NCBI GenBank assembly: GCA_937960725.1
Contig: CALGOY010000192.1
Location: 1-10,201 of the forward strand
From: an uncultured Bacillota bacterium
Lineage (GTDB): Bacteria > Bacillota > Clostridia > Caldicoprobacterales > UBA3941
DNA: 10,201 bases
Direction of reading: 5' to 3'
A program made the translations under genes and the position numbers. Under the pieces are notes generated by a model. It searched no databases. It was given only the letters and a program-made list of their open reading frames with translations, and was not told the origin of the DNA. Shown piece after piece: positions 1 to 6,826 of the stretch. Position 1 is the first letter of the stretch; the number at the start of each line of letters is the position of its first letter.

Positions 1-6
1 AGTAAA

Positions 7-594
7 ATGAAGAACTCAATGGATGAATTAAATGCGAGAAAAAAATTGATTAGGGAACGTATGCATAAACAGCGGAATTCCCTTTCTTTTGAAGAAGTAC
101 GGGAGAAGAGTAAAAAGATAAAAGATACTTTATTTTCACTCAGCTATATAAAAGAATCCAATAAAATTATGACATATGTTAGTTTTAAAAATGAGGTATC
201 TACTATCGACATTATAAATGAACTGCTAAAAATGGGAAAAGAAATAATAGTGCCTATATGCGATACTAAGGATTATACGCTTATTCCTTCAAGAATACTG
301 AGTATGGATGAATTATCCGTCTCTTATTTTGGAATTATGGAACCTAAAGAACCCTTTATCCGGCCTGTAGACCCAAAGGATATCGATGTAATATTAGTTC
401 CTGGCCTAGCCTTTGACAGAAATAGAAATAGATTAGGCCATGGGAAGGGATTCTATGATAGATTTTTAAGGGGCGTTAAGGATGATGCAATAAAAATTGC
501 CTTAGCTTATGATTTCCAGATTTTAGACTCTATACCTGTCGAAGATTGGGATATTCCCATGGATTTAATCATAACGAATAAAGGAATTGTTTAA
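7..594 (+). CDS. 5-formyltetrahydrofolate cyclo-ligase (MTHFS)
   Basis: Cytoplasmic one-carbon enzyme (5-formyl-THF + ATP to 5,10-methenyl-THF, EC 6.3.3.2). The 195 residues fit the family's usual 180-200. Family marks are the basic N-terminal helix (ARKKLIRERM), the MTYVSFKNEVST segment near residue 56, and the nucleotide/folate-binding stretch PGLAFDRNRNRLGHGKGFYDR around residues 131-151. The C-terminus is DLIITNKGIV, close to the usual D-x-IIT-E-x-G-V. One oddity: where many members have P-x-E-x-H-D near the C-terminus, this one reads PVEDWD, with Trp in place of His. The start is uncertain. The frame is open to the window edge, only six bases lie upstream of the ATG at 7, and a second in-frame ATG lies at 19; neither shows a visible RBS. 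It precedes degS by 87 bases with no convincing terminator, so partial read-through into degSU is possible. Family assignment is firm. Confidence 0.93.
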   Translation: MKNSMDELNARKKLIRERMHKQRNSLSFEEVREKSKKIKDTLFSLSYIKESNKIMTYVSFKNEVSTIDIINELLKMGKEIIVPICDTKDYTLIPSRILSMDELSVSYFGIMEPKEPFIRPVDPKDIDVILVPGLAFDRNRNRLGHGKGFYDRFLRGVKDDAIKIALAYDFQILDSIPVEDWDIPMDLIITNKGIV

Positions 595-616
595 TATTTG
601 CATAAATTTAGAGGAA

Positions 617-644
617 TTTACATCTTTTTGTAGAATTATATATC
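617..644 (+). promoter_or_regulatory. Possible sigma-A promoter for degSU
   Basis: TTTACA at 617-622 (5 of 6 to TTGACA) is followed after 16 bases by TATATC at 639-644 (4 of 6 to TATAAT). It lies about 38 bases upstream of the degS GTG. The region is very AT-rich, so chance matches are likely. It is offered as the best candidate in the 87-base gap. Confidence 0.35.
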
Positions 645-681
645 TAAATAATGACTAATCCTTATTTGAAAGGGATCTAAC

Positions 682-1875
682 GTGGATAATAGCAACACTA
701 AACTTTCTGAAATGGACGAAATAGTGCGCAAAACTATAGAAGCAATATCCGAAGGTAGACAGCAAATATTCGAAATTGCTGAAGAATGTAGAAATGAACA
801 CAAGCATTTGCAGCAAAAGTTAGCTGAACTTAAGCAAAAAGTTAAGGAAACAATTGAAGAAGTAGAGTATTTAGAACTGCTAGAGCGAAAAAGCAGGTAC
901 AATTTAATGAAGGTTAGTAAAAATTTCAAGCGCTATAGCGAACATGAGATCCGTACAGCCTATGAAACGACCAAAAATTTCCAGATTAAATTAATCCTTA
1001 AAAGAGAACAAGAAAAACTGCTTTTAGACCAAAGAACTGAAGTAGAAAGGCAAATTAAGAGGGTTCAAGACACTATAGAGCGGGCTGAGCAGTTAATAAG
1101 TCATGTATCATCGGCCATAAGATATTTAAATATAGCTTTGGTGAATATAGACGATGCTAAAGTAGAGCTATATCAAAAAGAAGAGATGGGAATTAGAATC
1201 ATAATGGCACAGGAAGAGGAGAGCCGCAGGGTTGCCATGGATATCCACGACGGTCCTGCCCAATCTTTATCCAACTTGATTCTTAAATGCGAAATTTGCG
1301 AAAGGCTTATAGATTTCGATTTAGAAAAAGCTCGCGAAACTATCAAAGAGTTAAAACAGCTTGTACGTTTGAGTTTAAAAGAAATTAGAAAGATTATATT
1401 TGATCTACGTCCTATGTCCCTAGATGACCTAGGTCTTATACCTACTCTGGAACGCTATGTAGAAAATTTTATGGCAGAAACAAAAATAGATGTTGTTTTA
1501 GACCTATATCCTAAAACATATAAATTGGATTCTATTATTGAAGTAGCTGTTTTTAGAATTATTCAAGAGGCATTAAATAATGTTCAAAAATATTCCAATG
1601 CTACTCAAGTATGTATTAATTTAAAAATAAAAAACGACGTTCTAATAGGTGCTATAATGGACAATGGGGTCGGATTTGATGTAGATGCTGTATTGAATAA
1701 TAAAAAATCTGATAAAAACTCCGGAGGATTTGGATTATATGGTATGAAACAGCGGGCAGAACTTTTAAATGGAAGATTAAAAGTACAATCACAATTAAAT
1801 CAGGGAACTATAATTAGGTTAGAAATACCATTATGCTCACCGCCAAAGGAGGAGTTTTATGGAGCACAAAATTAA
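682..1875 (+). CDS. degS: DegS-type sensor histidine kinase
   Basis: Soluble sensor kinase that phosphorylates, and in the family can dephosphorylate, the response regulator encoded next. Its 397 residues compare with about 385 for Bacillus DegS. There is no signal peptide or membrane segment. Residues 1 to about 175 are highly charged, heptad-rich coiled coil (the DegS sensor region). The HisKA_3 dimerisation/phosphoacceptor helix carries RRVAMDIHDGPAQS, with the phosphoacceptor His at residue 189, the position reported for B. subtilis DegS. The HATPase_c domain follows: N box QEALNNVQKYSNA near 296-308, G1 box DNGVGFD at 327-333 and G2 box GGFGLYGM at 348-355. The GTG start at 682 is supported by GAAAGGGA 8-15 bases upstream. 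The 3' end overlaps degU by 17 bases, which implies translational coupling. In Bacillus, DegS responds to cytoplasmic cues rather than external ligands. The signal here is unknown. Confidence 0.93.
   Translation: MDNSNTKLSEMDEIVRKTIEAISEGRQQIFEIAEECRNEHKHLQQKLAELKQKVKETIEEVEYLELLERKSRYNLMKVSKNFKRYSEHEIRTAYETTKNFQIKLILKREQEKLLLDQRTEVERQIKRVQDTIERAEQLISHVSSAIRYLNIALVNIDDAKVELYQKEEMGIRIIMAQEEESRRVAMDIHDGPAQSLSNLILKCEICERLIDFDLEKARETIKELKQLVRLSLKEIRKIIFDLRPMSLDDLGLIPTLERYVENFMAETKIDVVLDLYPKTYKLDSIIEVAVFRIIQEALNNVQKYSNATQVCINLKIKNDVLIGAIMDNGVGFDVDAVLNNKKSDKNSGGFGLYGMKQRAELLNGRLKVQSQLNQGTIIRLEIPLCSPPKEEFYGAQN
1845..1852 (+). promoter_or_regulatory. RBS of degU inside the degS coding end
   Basis: AAAGGAGG lies 6 bases before the ATG at 1859 and is read as codons by degS. 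This near-perfect Shine-Dalgarno fixes the degU start and explains the 17-base overlap. Confidence 0.85.
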
Positions 1876-2515
1876 AGTTTTGGTTGCAGATGATCATTCA
1901 TTGATGAGAAAAGGCCTTCAACAAATTTTAGAACTGGAAAAAGATATAGAGGTTGTCGGTGAAGCGTGCGATGGCCAAGAGGCAGTGAATAAAGCTATAG
2001 ATCTACAGCCCGATGTAATATTAATGGACATAAACATGCCTAAAAAAAATGGTATTGAAGCTATAAAAGAATTAAAAAAGAAGGGCTGTAAATCGAAGAT
2101 AATTGTACTTACAATCCATGATGATAGGCAATATCTATTGGAGTCTTTAAACTCTGGAGCTTCTGGATATGTTATGAAAGATGAGGAGGCAGATAATCTT
2201 ATAAAGGCTATTAGGGATGTCTATAGGGGACAAACTTATATTCAATCTAGTATTAATGATAAATTAATGGATAATCATAAAGATAAGTCTAAATCTTCTG
2301 ATACATACGATAAAAGTCGTATTAGCAAGCTAACCCAAAGGGAGCTTGAGGTATTGTTACTAATTGCAGAAGGCAAAAACAATAAAGAAATAGGGGATGA
2401 GCTATTTATCAGTGAAAAAACAGTTAAAAATCATGTATCCAGTATCTTTAAAAAAATCGATGTATGCGATAGGACTCAGGCTGCAATCTATGTTTTCAAA
2501 AACAATCTCATATAA
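1859..2515 (+). CDS. degU: DegU-type response regulator (NarL/FixJ family)
   Basis: Transcription factor phosphorylated by the upstream DegS. Its 218 residues compare with about 229 in B. subtilis DegU. The receiver domain occupies residues 5-120: acidic pair D11-D12, phosphoacceptor D57 in VILMDINMP, T85 in IVLTIHDD and K107 in GYVMKDEE, so the phosphorylation pocket is complete. A Ser/Lys/Asp-rich linker (about 138-156) leads to a LuxR-type helix-turn-helix at 158-215 (LTQRELEVLLLIAEGKNNKE, then SEKTVKNHVSSIFKKI as recognition helix). The RBS lies within degS, so the two proteins should be made in matched amounts. Orthologues control exoprotein, motility and biofilm genes in Bacillus. The targets here cannot be read from the sequence. 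The pairing with a coiled-coil DegS makes DegU more likely than another NarL-family regulator. Confidence 0.92.
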   Translation: MEHKIKVLVADDHSLMRKGLQQILELEKDIEVVGEACDGQEAVNKAIDLQPDVILMDINMPKKNGIEAIKELKKKGCKSKIIVLTIHDDRQYLLESLNSGASGYVMKDEEADNLIKAIRDVYRGQTYIQSSINDKLMDNHKDKSKSSDTYDKSRISKLTQRELEVLLLIAEGKNNKEIGDELFISEKTVKNHVSSIFKKIDVCDRTQAAIYVFKNNLI

Positions 2516-2544
2516 AACTAATTAGTAGCAATATTCGCTGGTAA

Positions 2545-2574
2545 TTGCTTCTTATTTATTGTACACTATATATA
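2545..2574 (+). promoter_or_regulatory. Possible promoter for the membrane protein gene
   Basis: TTGCTT at 2545-2550 precedes TATATA, readable at 2567-2572 (16-base spacer) or 2569-2574 (18-base spacer), in the 91-base gap after degU. The -35 match is weak and the -10 lies in a simple TATATATAA run. The gene could equally be transcribed from the degSU promoter, because no clear terminator follows degU. Confidence 0.35.
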
Positions 2575-2590
2575 AGCGAATTCAAATGTG

Positions 2591-2597
2591 AGAGAGG
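2591..2597 (+). promoter_or_regulatory. RBS that selects the ATG at 2607
   Basis: AGAGAGG abuts the ATG at 2598 with no spacer but stands 9 bases before the in-frame ATG at 2607. Normal spacing therefore favours the second ATG. Confidence 0.65.
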
Positions 2598-2606
2598 ATG
2601 TGGAAT

Positions 2607-3134
2607 ATGGGGGTTGTAAAGTTTGGACTTAAGATTTTAGGAACCCATGCTGTTATGTCCATAGTACAGATTGCGCTAATGCCAGCATTGTTTGGTATTT
2701 GGCAAGATAAAGAATTATATCAATGGTTTATTGGCCTCATTTATATTGGGGTATTTTGGATTATTATTTATGCCGATATTAGCTATGCCAGTCAGAATGA
2801 TGTAAAGCGTGGAAGATATCATCCATCTAAAGGCTTCATAAGCGGACTAATAGCTTCTATTCCAGGTATTATATTGTACTTGTTAGCAATGGCCTTTGCA
2901 TCTCAAAAAGTTAATTACTTTGAGGTGGCTCTAAGAGTTTGGCTAGTACCTTATATCAAGATCTTTACCAGCTTTGATGATTTTATGCCAGCAGTTGCTA
3001 TAGTTCCAATACTATTATTTCCGATATTATGTGGTTTAAGCTACTTAGACGGGCCTAGAAGACGAAAAAAAGTTTTGGATGTTATAGAAAAAACCGAAGC
3101 CATGAAAGCAGAAAAATCGAAAGTTAAAAAATAA
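2607..3134 (+). CDS. Small polytopic membrane protein of unknown function
   Basis: I do not recognise the family. From the ATG at 2607 it is 175 residues (178 from the ATG at 2598, whose RBS spacing is impossible). Hydrophobic stretches at about 12-31, 39-60, 77-98 and 126-147 look like four membrane helices, with a weaker amphipathic stretch near 108-120. Positive clusters (DVKRGRYHPSKG at 65-76; GPRRRKK after the last helix) point to cytoplasmic loops by the positive-inside rule. The C-terminal tail, about 28 residues, is highly charged (many Lys and Glu) and should be cytoplasmic. No catalytic motif, metal ligand cluster or transporter signature stands out. It sits between degU and cphB and is cut off from cphB by a terminator just after its stop. 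It may therefore belong with degSU or stand alone. A partner or membrane sensor for the soluble DegS is conceivable but unsupported. Confidence 0.8.
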   Translation: MGVVKFGLKILGTHAVMSIVQIALMPALFGIWQDKELYQWFIGLIYIGVFWIIIYADISYASQNDVKRGRYHPSKGFISGLIASIPGIILYLLAMAFASQKVNYFEVALRVWLVPYIKIFTSFDDFMPAVAIVPILLFPILCGLSYLDGPRRRKKVLDVIEKTEAMKAEKSKVKK

Positions 3135-3145
3135 AAAATTTTTTT

Positions 3146-3180
3146 GTGGTACTCTTAAACTATGGGTACCACTTTTTTGT
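3146..3180 (+). terminator. Intrinsic terminator after the membrane protein gene
   Basis: GTGGTAC at 3146-3152 pairs with GTACCAC at 3166-3172. A T-G and a C-G pair can extend the stem to 9 bp around a 9-base loop, and TTTTTTGT follows at 3173-3180. A run of A/T before the stem (AAAAAATTTTTTT) may add bidirectional character. It separates the degSU/membrane gene side from cphBA. Confidence 0.8.
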
Positions 3181-3258
3181 TTATTATTTTTAATAATGGA
3201 ATAATTATATAAAAATTATGAAAAAATATGATTATTGTAAGAAAGCGGAGGAAGGTAT

Positions 3259-4065
3259 ATGGCTGAAAAAGTAGAAGGAACTTTAATGATAATAGGCGGA
3301 GCTGAAGATAAAAAGGGAGAATGCATTATCCTTCGCAAGTTAGTAGAACTTTCAAAAAAGCGGGAAGGAAACTTAATAGTAATGACCGCCGCTACAGAGC
3401 ATCCTGAGGAGGTGGGGAAAGAATATATTGACATATTTGATAAGCTTGGAAGCGCTGGAGCTTTTGCACTGCATATACATTCCAGAGAAGATGCTAATAA
3501 TAGTCAATATGGTCAATTGATAGAGAATGCATCATGTATTTTTTTTACAGGTGGTGACCAACTGCGCATCACGTCCCTCATTGGGGGAACGATAGCGCAA
3601 AAGGCCTTGTTTAAAGCATACAAGCGGGGAGCCGTTATTGCTGGAACTAGTGCTGGTGCCTCTGTTATGAGTGAGACCATGATAACTTCAGGCAACGACG
3701 ATGATGCACCTAAAAAATGTACGCTTAAAATGGCACCAGGACTAGGTCTGTTAAGGGAAGTAGTTATAGACCAACATTTTGCACAAAGGGGACGGATCGG
3801 ACGGTTGCTGTCTGCAATTGCACAAAATCCCCATATTTTAGGTATAGGAATTGATGAAGATACGGCTATTATTATATCGAACGATGCTACTTTTGAAGTT
3901 ATTGGCTCCAATGCGGTTACCGTCTTAGATGGAACCCATATACAATTAACTAATGTATCAGAGCTTAAGCCCGACGAAATATTAGCTGTAACCAATATTA
4001 TAATGCATGTACTTCCTTCCGGATTTTCATTTGATATGAAATTAAGAAAGCCCTACTATTATTAG
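3259..4065 (+). CDS. cphB: Cyanophycinase
   Basis: Serine exopeptidase of the S51 family (EC 3.4.15.6) that cuts cyanophycin, the multi-L-arginyl-poly-L-aspartate reserve polymer, into beta-Asp-Arg dipeptides in the cytoplasm. Its 268 residues match the usual 265-300. Visible landmarks are LMIIGGAEDKKGE at 9-21, FFTGGDQLRI at 95-104, the nucleophile elbow AGTSAGAS with Ser131, DQHFAQRGRIGRL with His173, and GIDEDTA with Glu200. These line up with the Ser/His/Glu triad described for cyanobacterial CphB at nearly the same numbers. There is no signal peptide, so it is an intracellular enzyme rather than a secreted cyanophycin scavenger (CphE type). The ATG at 3259 has a GGAGGAAGG RBS at 3247-3255. 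Its TAG stop is embedded in the RBS of cphA. It is preceded by a terminator, so it is probably the first gene of its own operon. No good promoter match is visible in the AT-rich 3181-3245. Confidence 0.95.
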   Translation: MAEKVEGTLMIIGGAEDKKGECIILRKLVELSKKREGNLIVMTAATEHPEEVGKEYIDIFDKLGSAGAFALHIHSREDANNSQYGQLIENASCIFFTGGDQLRITSLIGGTIAQKALFKAYKRGAVIAGTSAGASVMSETMITSGNDDDAPKKCTLKMAPGLGLLREVVIDQHFAQRGRIGRLLSAIAQNPHILGIGIDEDTAIIISNDATFEVIGSNAVTVLDGTHIQLTNVSELKPDEILAVTNIIMHVLPSGFSFDMKLRKPYYY

Positions 4066-4070
4066 GAGGT
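4063..4070 (+). promoter_or_regulatory. RBS of cphA overlapping the cphB stop
   Basis: TAGGAGGT at 4063-4070 begins with the TAG stop codon of cphB and lies 7 bases before the TTG start of cphA. Ribosomes ending cphB would sit on this site, which favours translational coupling. It also decides the TTG start, as no ATG or GTG is suitably placed. Confidence 0.85.
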
Positions 4071-4077
4071 AAATACA

Positions 4078-6729
4078 TTGAAGATTGTAAATATAAAAGC
4101 CTATAAAGGTAGAAATATATACAGTCATCGCAAAGTAGTGAAGATGATTATAGATTTAGGAGAATGGAACGACGTTCCCACTCGCGAAATTCCTCATTTT
4201 AACGAAACTTTGCTAGAACTTTTACCTGGGCTTTATGAACATTACTGTTCCCTCGGATACCCGGGAGGTTTTATTGAGAGGCTAAAAGAGGGAACTTATC
4301 TAGCCCATGTGATAGAGCATATAGCTCTTGAAATATTAAACGAGCTAGGTTATTCCGTCAGTTTTGGTAAAGCTAGGCAGATCAAAAATTCATCTCTATA
4401 TACAGTAGTATATGCTTATGAAAATGAGTATGCAGGGATAGAGGCAGGAAAACTGGCAGTGGATTTGGTCAACAGTTTATGCAATCAGCGGCCATTTGAT
4501 TTAAAAACAGCTCTAAGCAAGATAAAAGAAAAGGCTATCCAATGGGAATTAGGACCTAGCACTAAGGCCATTGTAGATGCTGCTTTAGAAAGAGGTATCC
4601 CAGTTACGCGAATCGGAAATGGCAGTATTATTCAATTGGGCTATGGAAAATATCAAAAAAGAATAGAGGCTACCATTACAGATACGACCAGCTGCGTTGC
4701 AGTTGATTTGGCTTGCGATAAAAGCGCTACTAAGGAAATACTAATGGAAGCAGGAATACCTGTGCCTGAAGGCTACGTTTGTTCATCGCCCGAGGAAGCT
4801 ATTTATTTAGCCGAGAAAATAGGCTATCCTGTAGTCGTAAAGCCCGAAAGGGGAAATCAAGGTAGGGGAGTGTCTCTTAATTTACAAAGTCCAGATGAAG
4901 TATTAGAAGCCTATAAAATCGCTTCTAAAATTGATGAGAATGTCATAATAGAGCGCTATATAAAGGGAAACGACTATAGAGTCTTAGTAGTGGGCGATAA
5001 GGTAGCAGCTGTAGCCCAAAGGATTCCTGCCCAGGTTGTGGGGGATGGAATCCATAGTATCAAACAACTTATTGAGATAGTAAATTCAGATCCTAGAAGG
5101 GGAGAAGACCACGAAAAGCCTCTAACGAAAATAGTTGTTGATGAGATAAGCAAAAATTTATTAAAAAAACAGGGCTATACCCTCGATACAGTGCCAAGGC
5201 CTGGAGTAGTTGTACGGCTGAAGGAAAATGGAAATATCAGCACTGGGGGAGAAGCAATCGATTGTACCGAAAAAATCCATCCGATAAACAAGGAAATAGC
5301 TGTTCAGGCAGCTCAGATTATTGGATTAGATGTAGCGGGTATTGATATCAGCTGCGAGGACATTGGAAGCCCAATAACAGAAAATGGCCGAGCCATAATT
5401 GAAGTAAATGCTGCTCCTGGCCTTCGCATGCACCTGTATCCATCTAAAGGAAAAGCTAGAAAAGTTGCTGATGATATATTGGATTTTCTATATCCCTCTG
5501 GAAGCCGACATTCAATCCCAATAATTTCTATAACAGGAACCAATGGGAAAACAACCACCACCCGCATGGTAGGGCATATTTTGAGAACCCATGGATTAAA
5601 TGTTGGCATGGCAGTCACTGGAGGGGTATATATCAATGATAGATGCATATTACAAGGAGACACCACCGGACCTGCCAGCGCCAGGATGCTTTTAATGGAT
5701 AAAAATATAGACGTTGCCGTGTTGGAGACGGCAAGAGGAGGCATAATTCGTTCAGGATTGGCCTATGATTTGAGCGACATAGGAGTATTAACCAATATAA
5801 GCGAAGATCATCTTGGGTTAAATGAAGTAGAAACGTTAGAAGATCTGCTCTATGTAAAATCCCTCGTTGTCGAGGCAGTAAAGACTAATGGATATGCTGT
5901 CTTAAACGCTGATGATCCGCTAGTGGTACAAGCGGCCCAGCGTACTAAAAGCAACATTATCTACTTTTCGAAAGAAGAAGATAATCTAATAGTCCATAGA
6001 CATTTGGCTGAGGGCGGAATTGCCGTTTTCCTCAAAAATGGCTATATAACAATAGCCACAGGTGAAAGCATGATACAGAGTGTTCATGTATCTAAAATTC
6101 CTGCCACATATAATGGAAAACTTATATTTAATATCGAAAATGCTTTAACTGCAGTAGCTGTTGGATATGGATTGAATATACCTATCTCTACTATTGAAAA
6201 AGCATTAACTACTTTTAAGTCTGATGAAAACCACAACCCTGGACGTTTCAATGTTTTCGATATCAAAGACTTTAAGGTAGTAGTTGATTACGGCCACAAC
6301 ATAGCCAGCTACCAAAAGACAGGGGATGCGATTCAAAAAATGGGTGCCTCTAGACTCGTTGGTATAATTGGCGTTCCTGGAGATCGATTGGATAGCTCTA
6401 TAAGAAAAGTGGGAGCTATTGCAGGAAAGATGTTTGACAAAATTATCATTAAAGAAGATAGGGATCCTAGAGGCAGAAGGGAAGGAGAGGTAGCGCAGCT
6501 TCTACTGGAGGGCGTTGTTTCATCCGGTAAGCCTAAAAAACAAATAGAGATAATTTTAAATGAAAATCAGGCCTTGAAAAAGGCTATGATGGAAGCTGAG
6601 TCGGGAGATGTAATCGTTATCTTCTATGAAGATTTTCAGAGTGTAATCAAAACTCTTAAAGAAACAGCGAAGCTAATAGAATCTAAGAATATACAGTCGG
6701 ATAATAAAATAGATGTGTTAAGTGGGTAG
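4078..6729 (+). CDS. cphA: Cyanophycin synthetase
   Basis: ATP-dependent polymerase (EC 6.3.2.29/6.3.2.30) that adds Asp to the backbone and Arg to each side chain. Its 883 residues match the CphA1 class (about 870-900). Three domains are visible. The N domain (1 to about 160) has HVIEH at 77-81. The ATP-grasp domain (about 215-475) has K255 in VVKPERGNQGRG and the Mg/ATP residues E442/N444 in IIEVNAAPGLRMHLYP. The Mur-ligase-like domain (about 483-870) has P-loop GTNGKTTTTR from 487, ETARGG at 550-555, SEDHLG with H578, NPGRFN from 720 and DYGHN at 737-741. Both ATP sites look intact, which argues against the shorter dipeptide-using CphA2. It starts with TTG, 12 bases after the cphB stop, while cphB uses ATG. 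That may lower synthetase output relative to the hydrolase. The stop codon lies in a terminator stem. The last 25 residues are hydrophilic and probably disordered. Confidence 0.96.
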   Translation: MKIVNIKAYKGRNIYSHRKVVKMIIDLGEWNDVPTREIPHFNETLLELLPGLYEHYCSLGYPGGFIERLKEGTYLAHVIEHIALEILNELGYSVSFGKARQIKNSSLYTVVYAYENEYAGIEAGKLAVDLVNSLCNQRPFDLKTALSKIKEKAIQWELGPSTKAIVDAALERGIPVTRIGNGSIIQLGYGKYQKRIEATITDTTSCVAVDLACDKSATKEILMEAGIPVPEGYVCSSPEEAIYLAEKIGYPVVVKPERGNQGRGVSLNLQSPDEVLEAYKIASKIDENVIIERYIKGNDYRVLVVGDKVAAVAQRIPAQVVGDGIHSIKQLIEIVNSDPRRGEDHEKPLTKIVVDEISKNLLKKQGYTLDTVPRPGVVVRLKENGNISTGGEAIDCTEKIHPINKEIAVQAAQIIGLDVAGIDISCEDIGSPITENGRAIIEVNAAPGLRMHLYPSKGKARKVADDILDFLYPSGSRHSIPIISITGTNGKTTTTRMVGHILRTHGLNVGMAVTGGVYINDRCILQGDTTGPASARMLLMDKNIDVAVLETARGGIIRSGLAYDLSDIGVLTNISEDHLGLNEVETLEDLLYVKSLVVEAVKTNGYAVLNADDPLVVQAAQRTKSNIIYFSKEEDNLIVHRHLAEGGIAVFLKNGYITIATGESMIQSVHVSKIPATYNGKLIFNIENALTAVAVGYGLNIPISTIEKALTTFKSDENHNPGRFNVFDIKDFKVVVDYGHNIASYQKTGDAIQKMGASRLVGIIGVPGDRLDSSIRKVGAIAGKMFDKIIIKEDRDPRGRREGEVAQLLLEGVVSSGKPKKQIEIILNENQALKKAMMEAESGDVIVIFYEDFQSVIKTLKETAKLIESKNIQSDNKIDVLSG

Positions 6730-6758
6730 GAGTAGTTGAAACTGCTCCTATATTTTTG
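6727..6758 (+). terminator. Intrinsic terminator of cphBA
   Basis: TAGGAGTAG at 6727-6735 pairs with CTGCTCCTA at 6742-6750 (9 bp, one T-G wobble) around the loop TTGAAA. TATTTTTG follows at 6751-6758. The first three bases of the stem are the cphA stop codon. Confidence 0.75.
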
Positions 6759-6784
6759 TATTAAGTATCTGTTTAATGTATAAT
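6756..6784 (+). promoter_or_regulatory. Promoter for the DUF2156/GNAT pair
   Basis: A perfect TATAAT at 6779-6784 has TTGTAT (3 of 6) at 6756-6761, 17 bases upstream. It overlaps the T-tract of the cphBA terminator, so transcription is likely to stop and restart in this gap. The -35 is poor. Confidence 0.55.
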
Positions 6785-6826
6785 ATTTTGTGTTATATAT
6801 AAATTTGAGGAGGGTCCGGTGTAGTC

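Noticed and set aside
603..620. TAAATT...AATTTA inverted repeat between the cyclo-ligase gene and degS
   Set aside because: The stem is AT-only, 6 bp, with no T-tract. It is expected by chance in this composition.
636..929. 97-residue reverse-strand ORF over the degS start
   Set aside because: The Ser/Cys/Leu-rich translation is the expected antisense of a Glu/Lys-rich coiled coil. No RBS or context supports it.
2527..2549. AGCAAT...ATTGCT hairpin after degU as a terminator
   Set aside because: The stem is only 6 bp with an 11-base loop, and the following TCTTATTTATT is not a continuous T-run. It also overlaps a possible -35. It is too weak to call.
3181..3245. Promoter for cphBA
   Set aside because: Several TATA-like words occur (for example TATATA at 3206-3211), but none has a -35 at acceptable spacing in this nearly pure A/T stretch. 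A promoter probably exists here but cannot be placed.
3513..3995. 160-residue reverse-strand ORF inside cphB
   Set aside because: It lies fully within the cyanophycinase catalytic region in antisense, with no plausible protein features. It is a coding shadow.
5313..5744. 143-residue reverse-strand ORF inside cphA
   Set aside because: It is antisense to conserved ATP-grasp and P-loop coding sequence, and has low-complexity translation and no RBS. It is a shadow of cphA.
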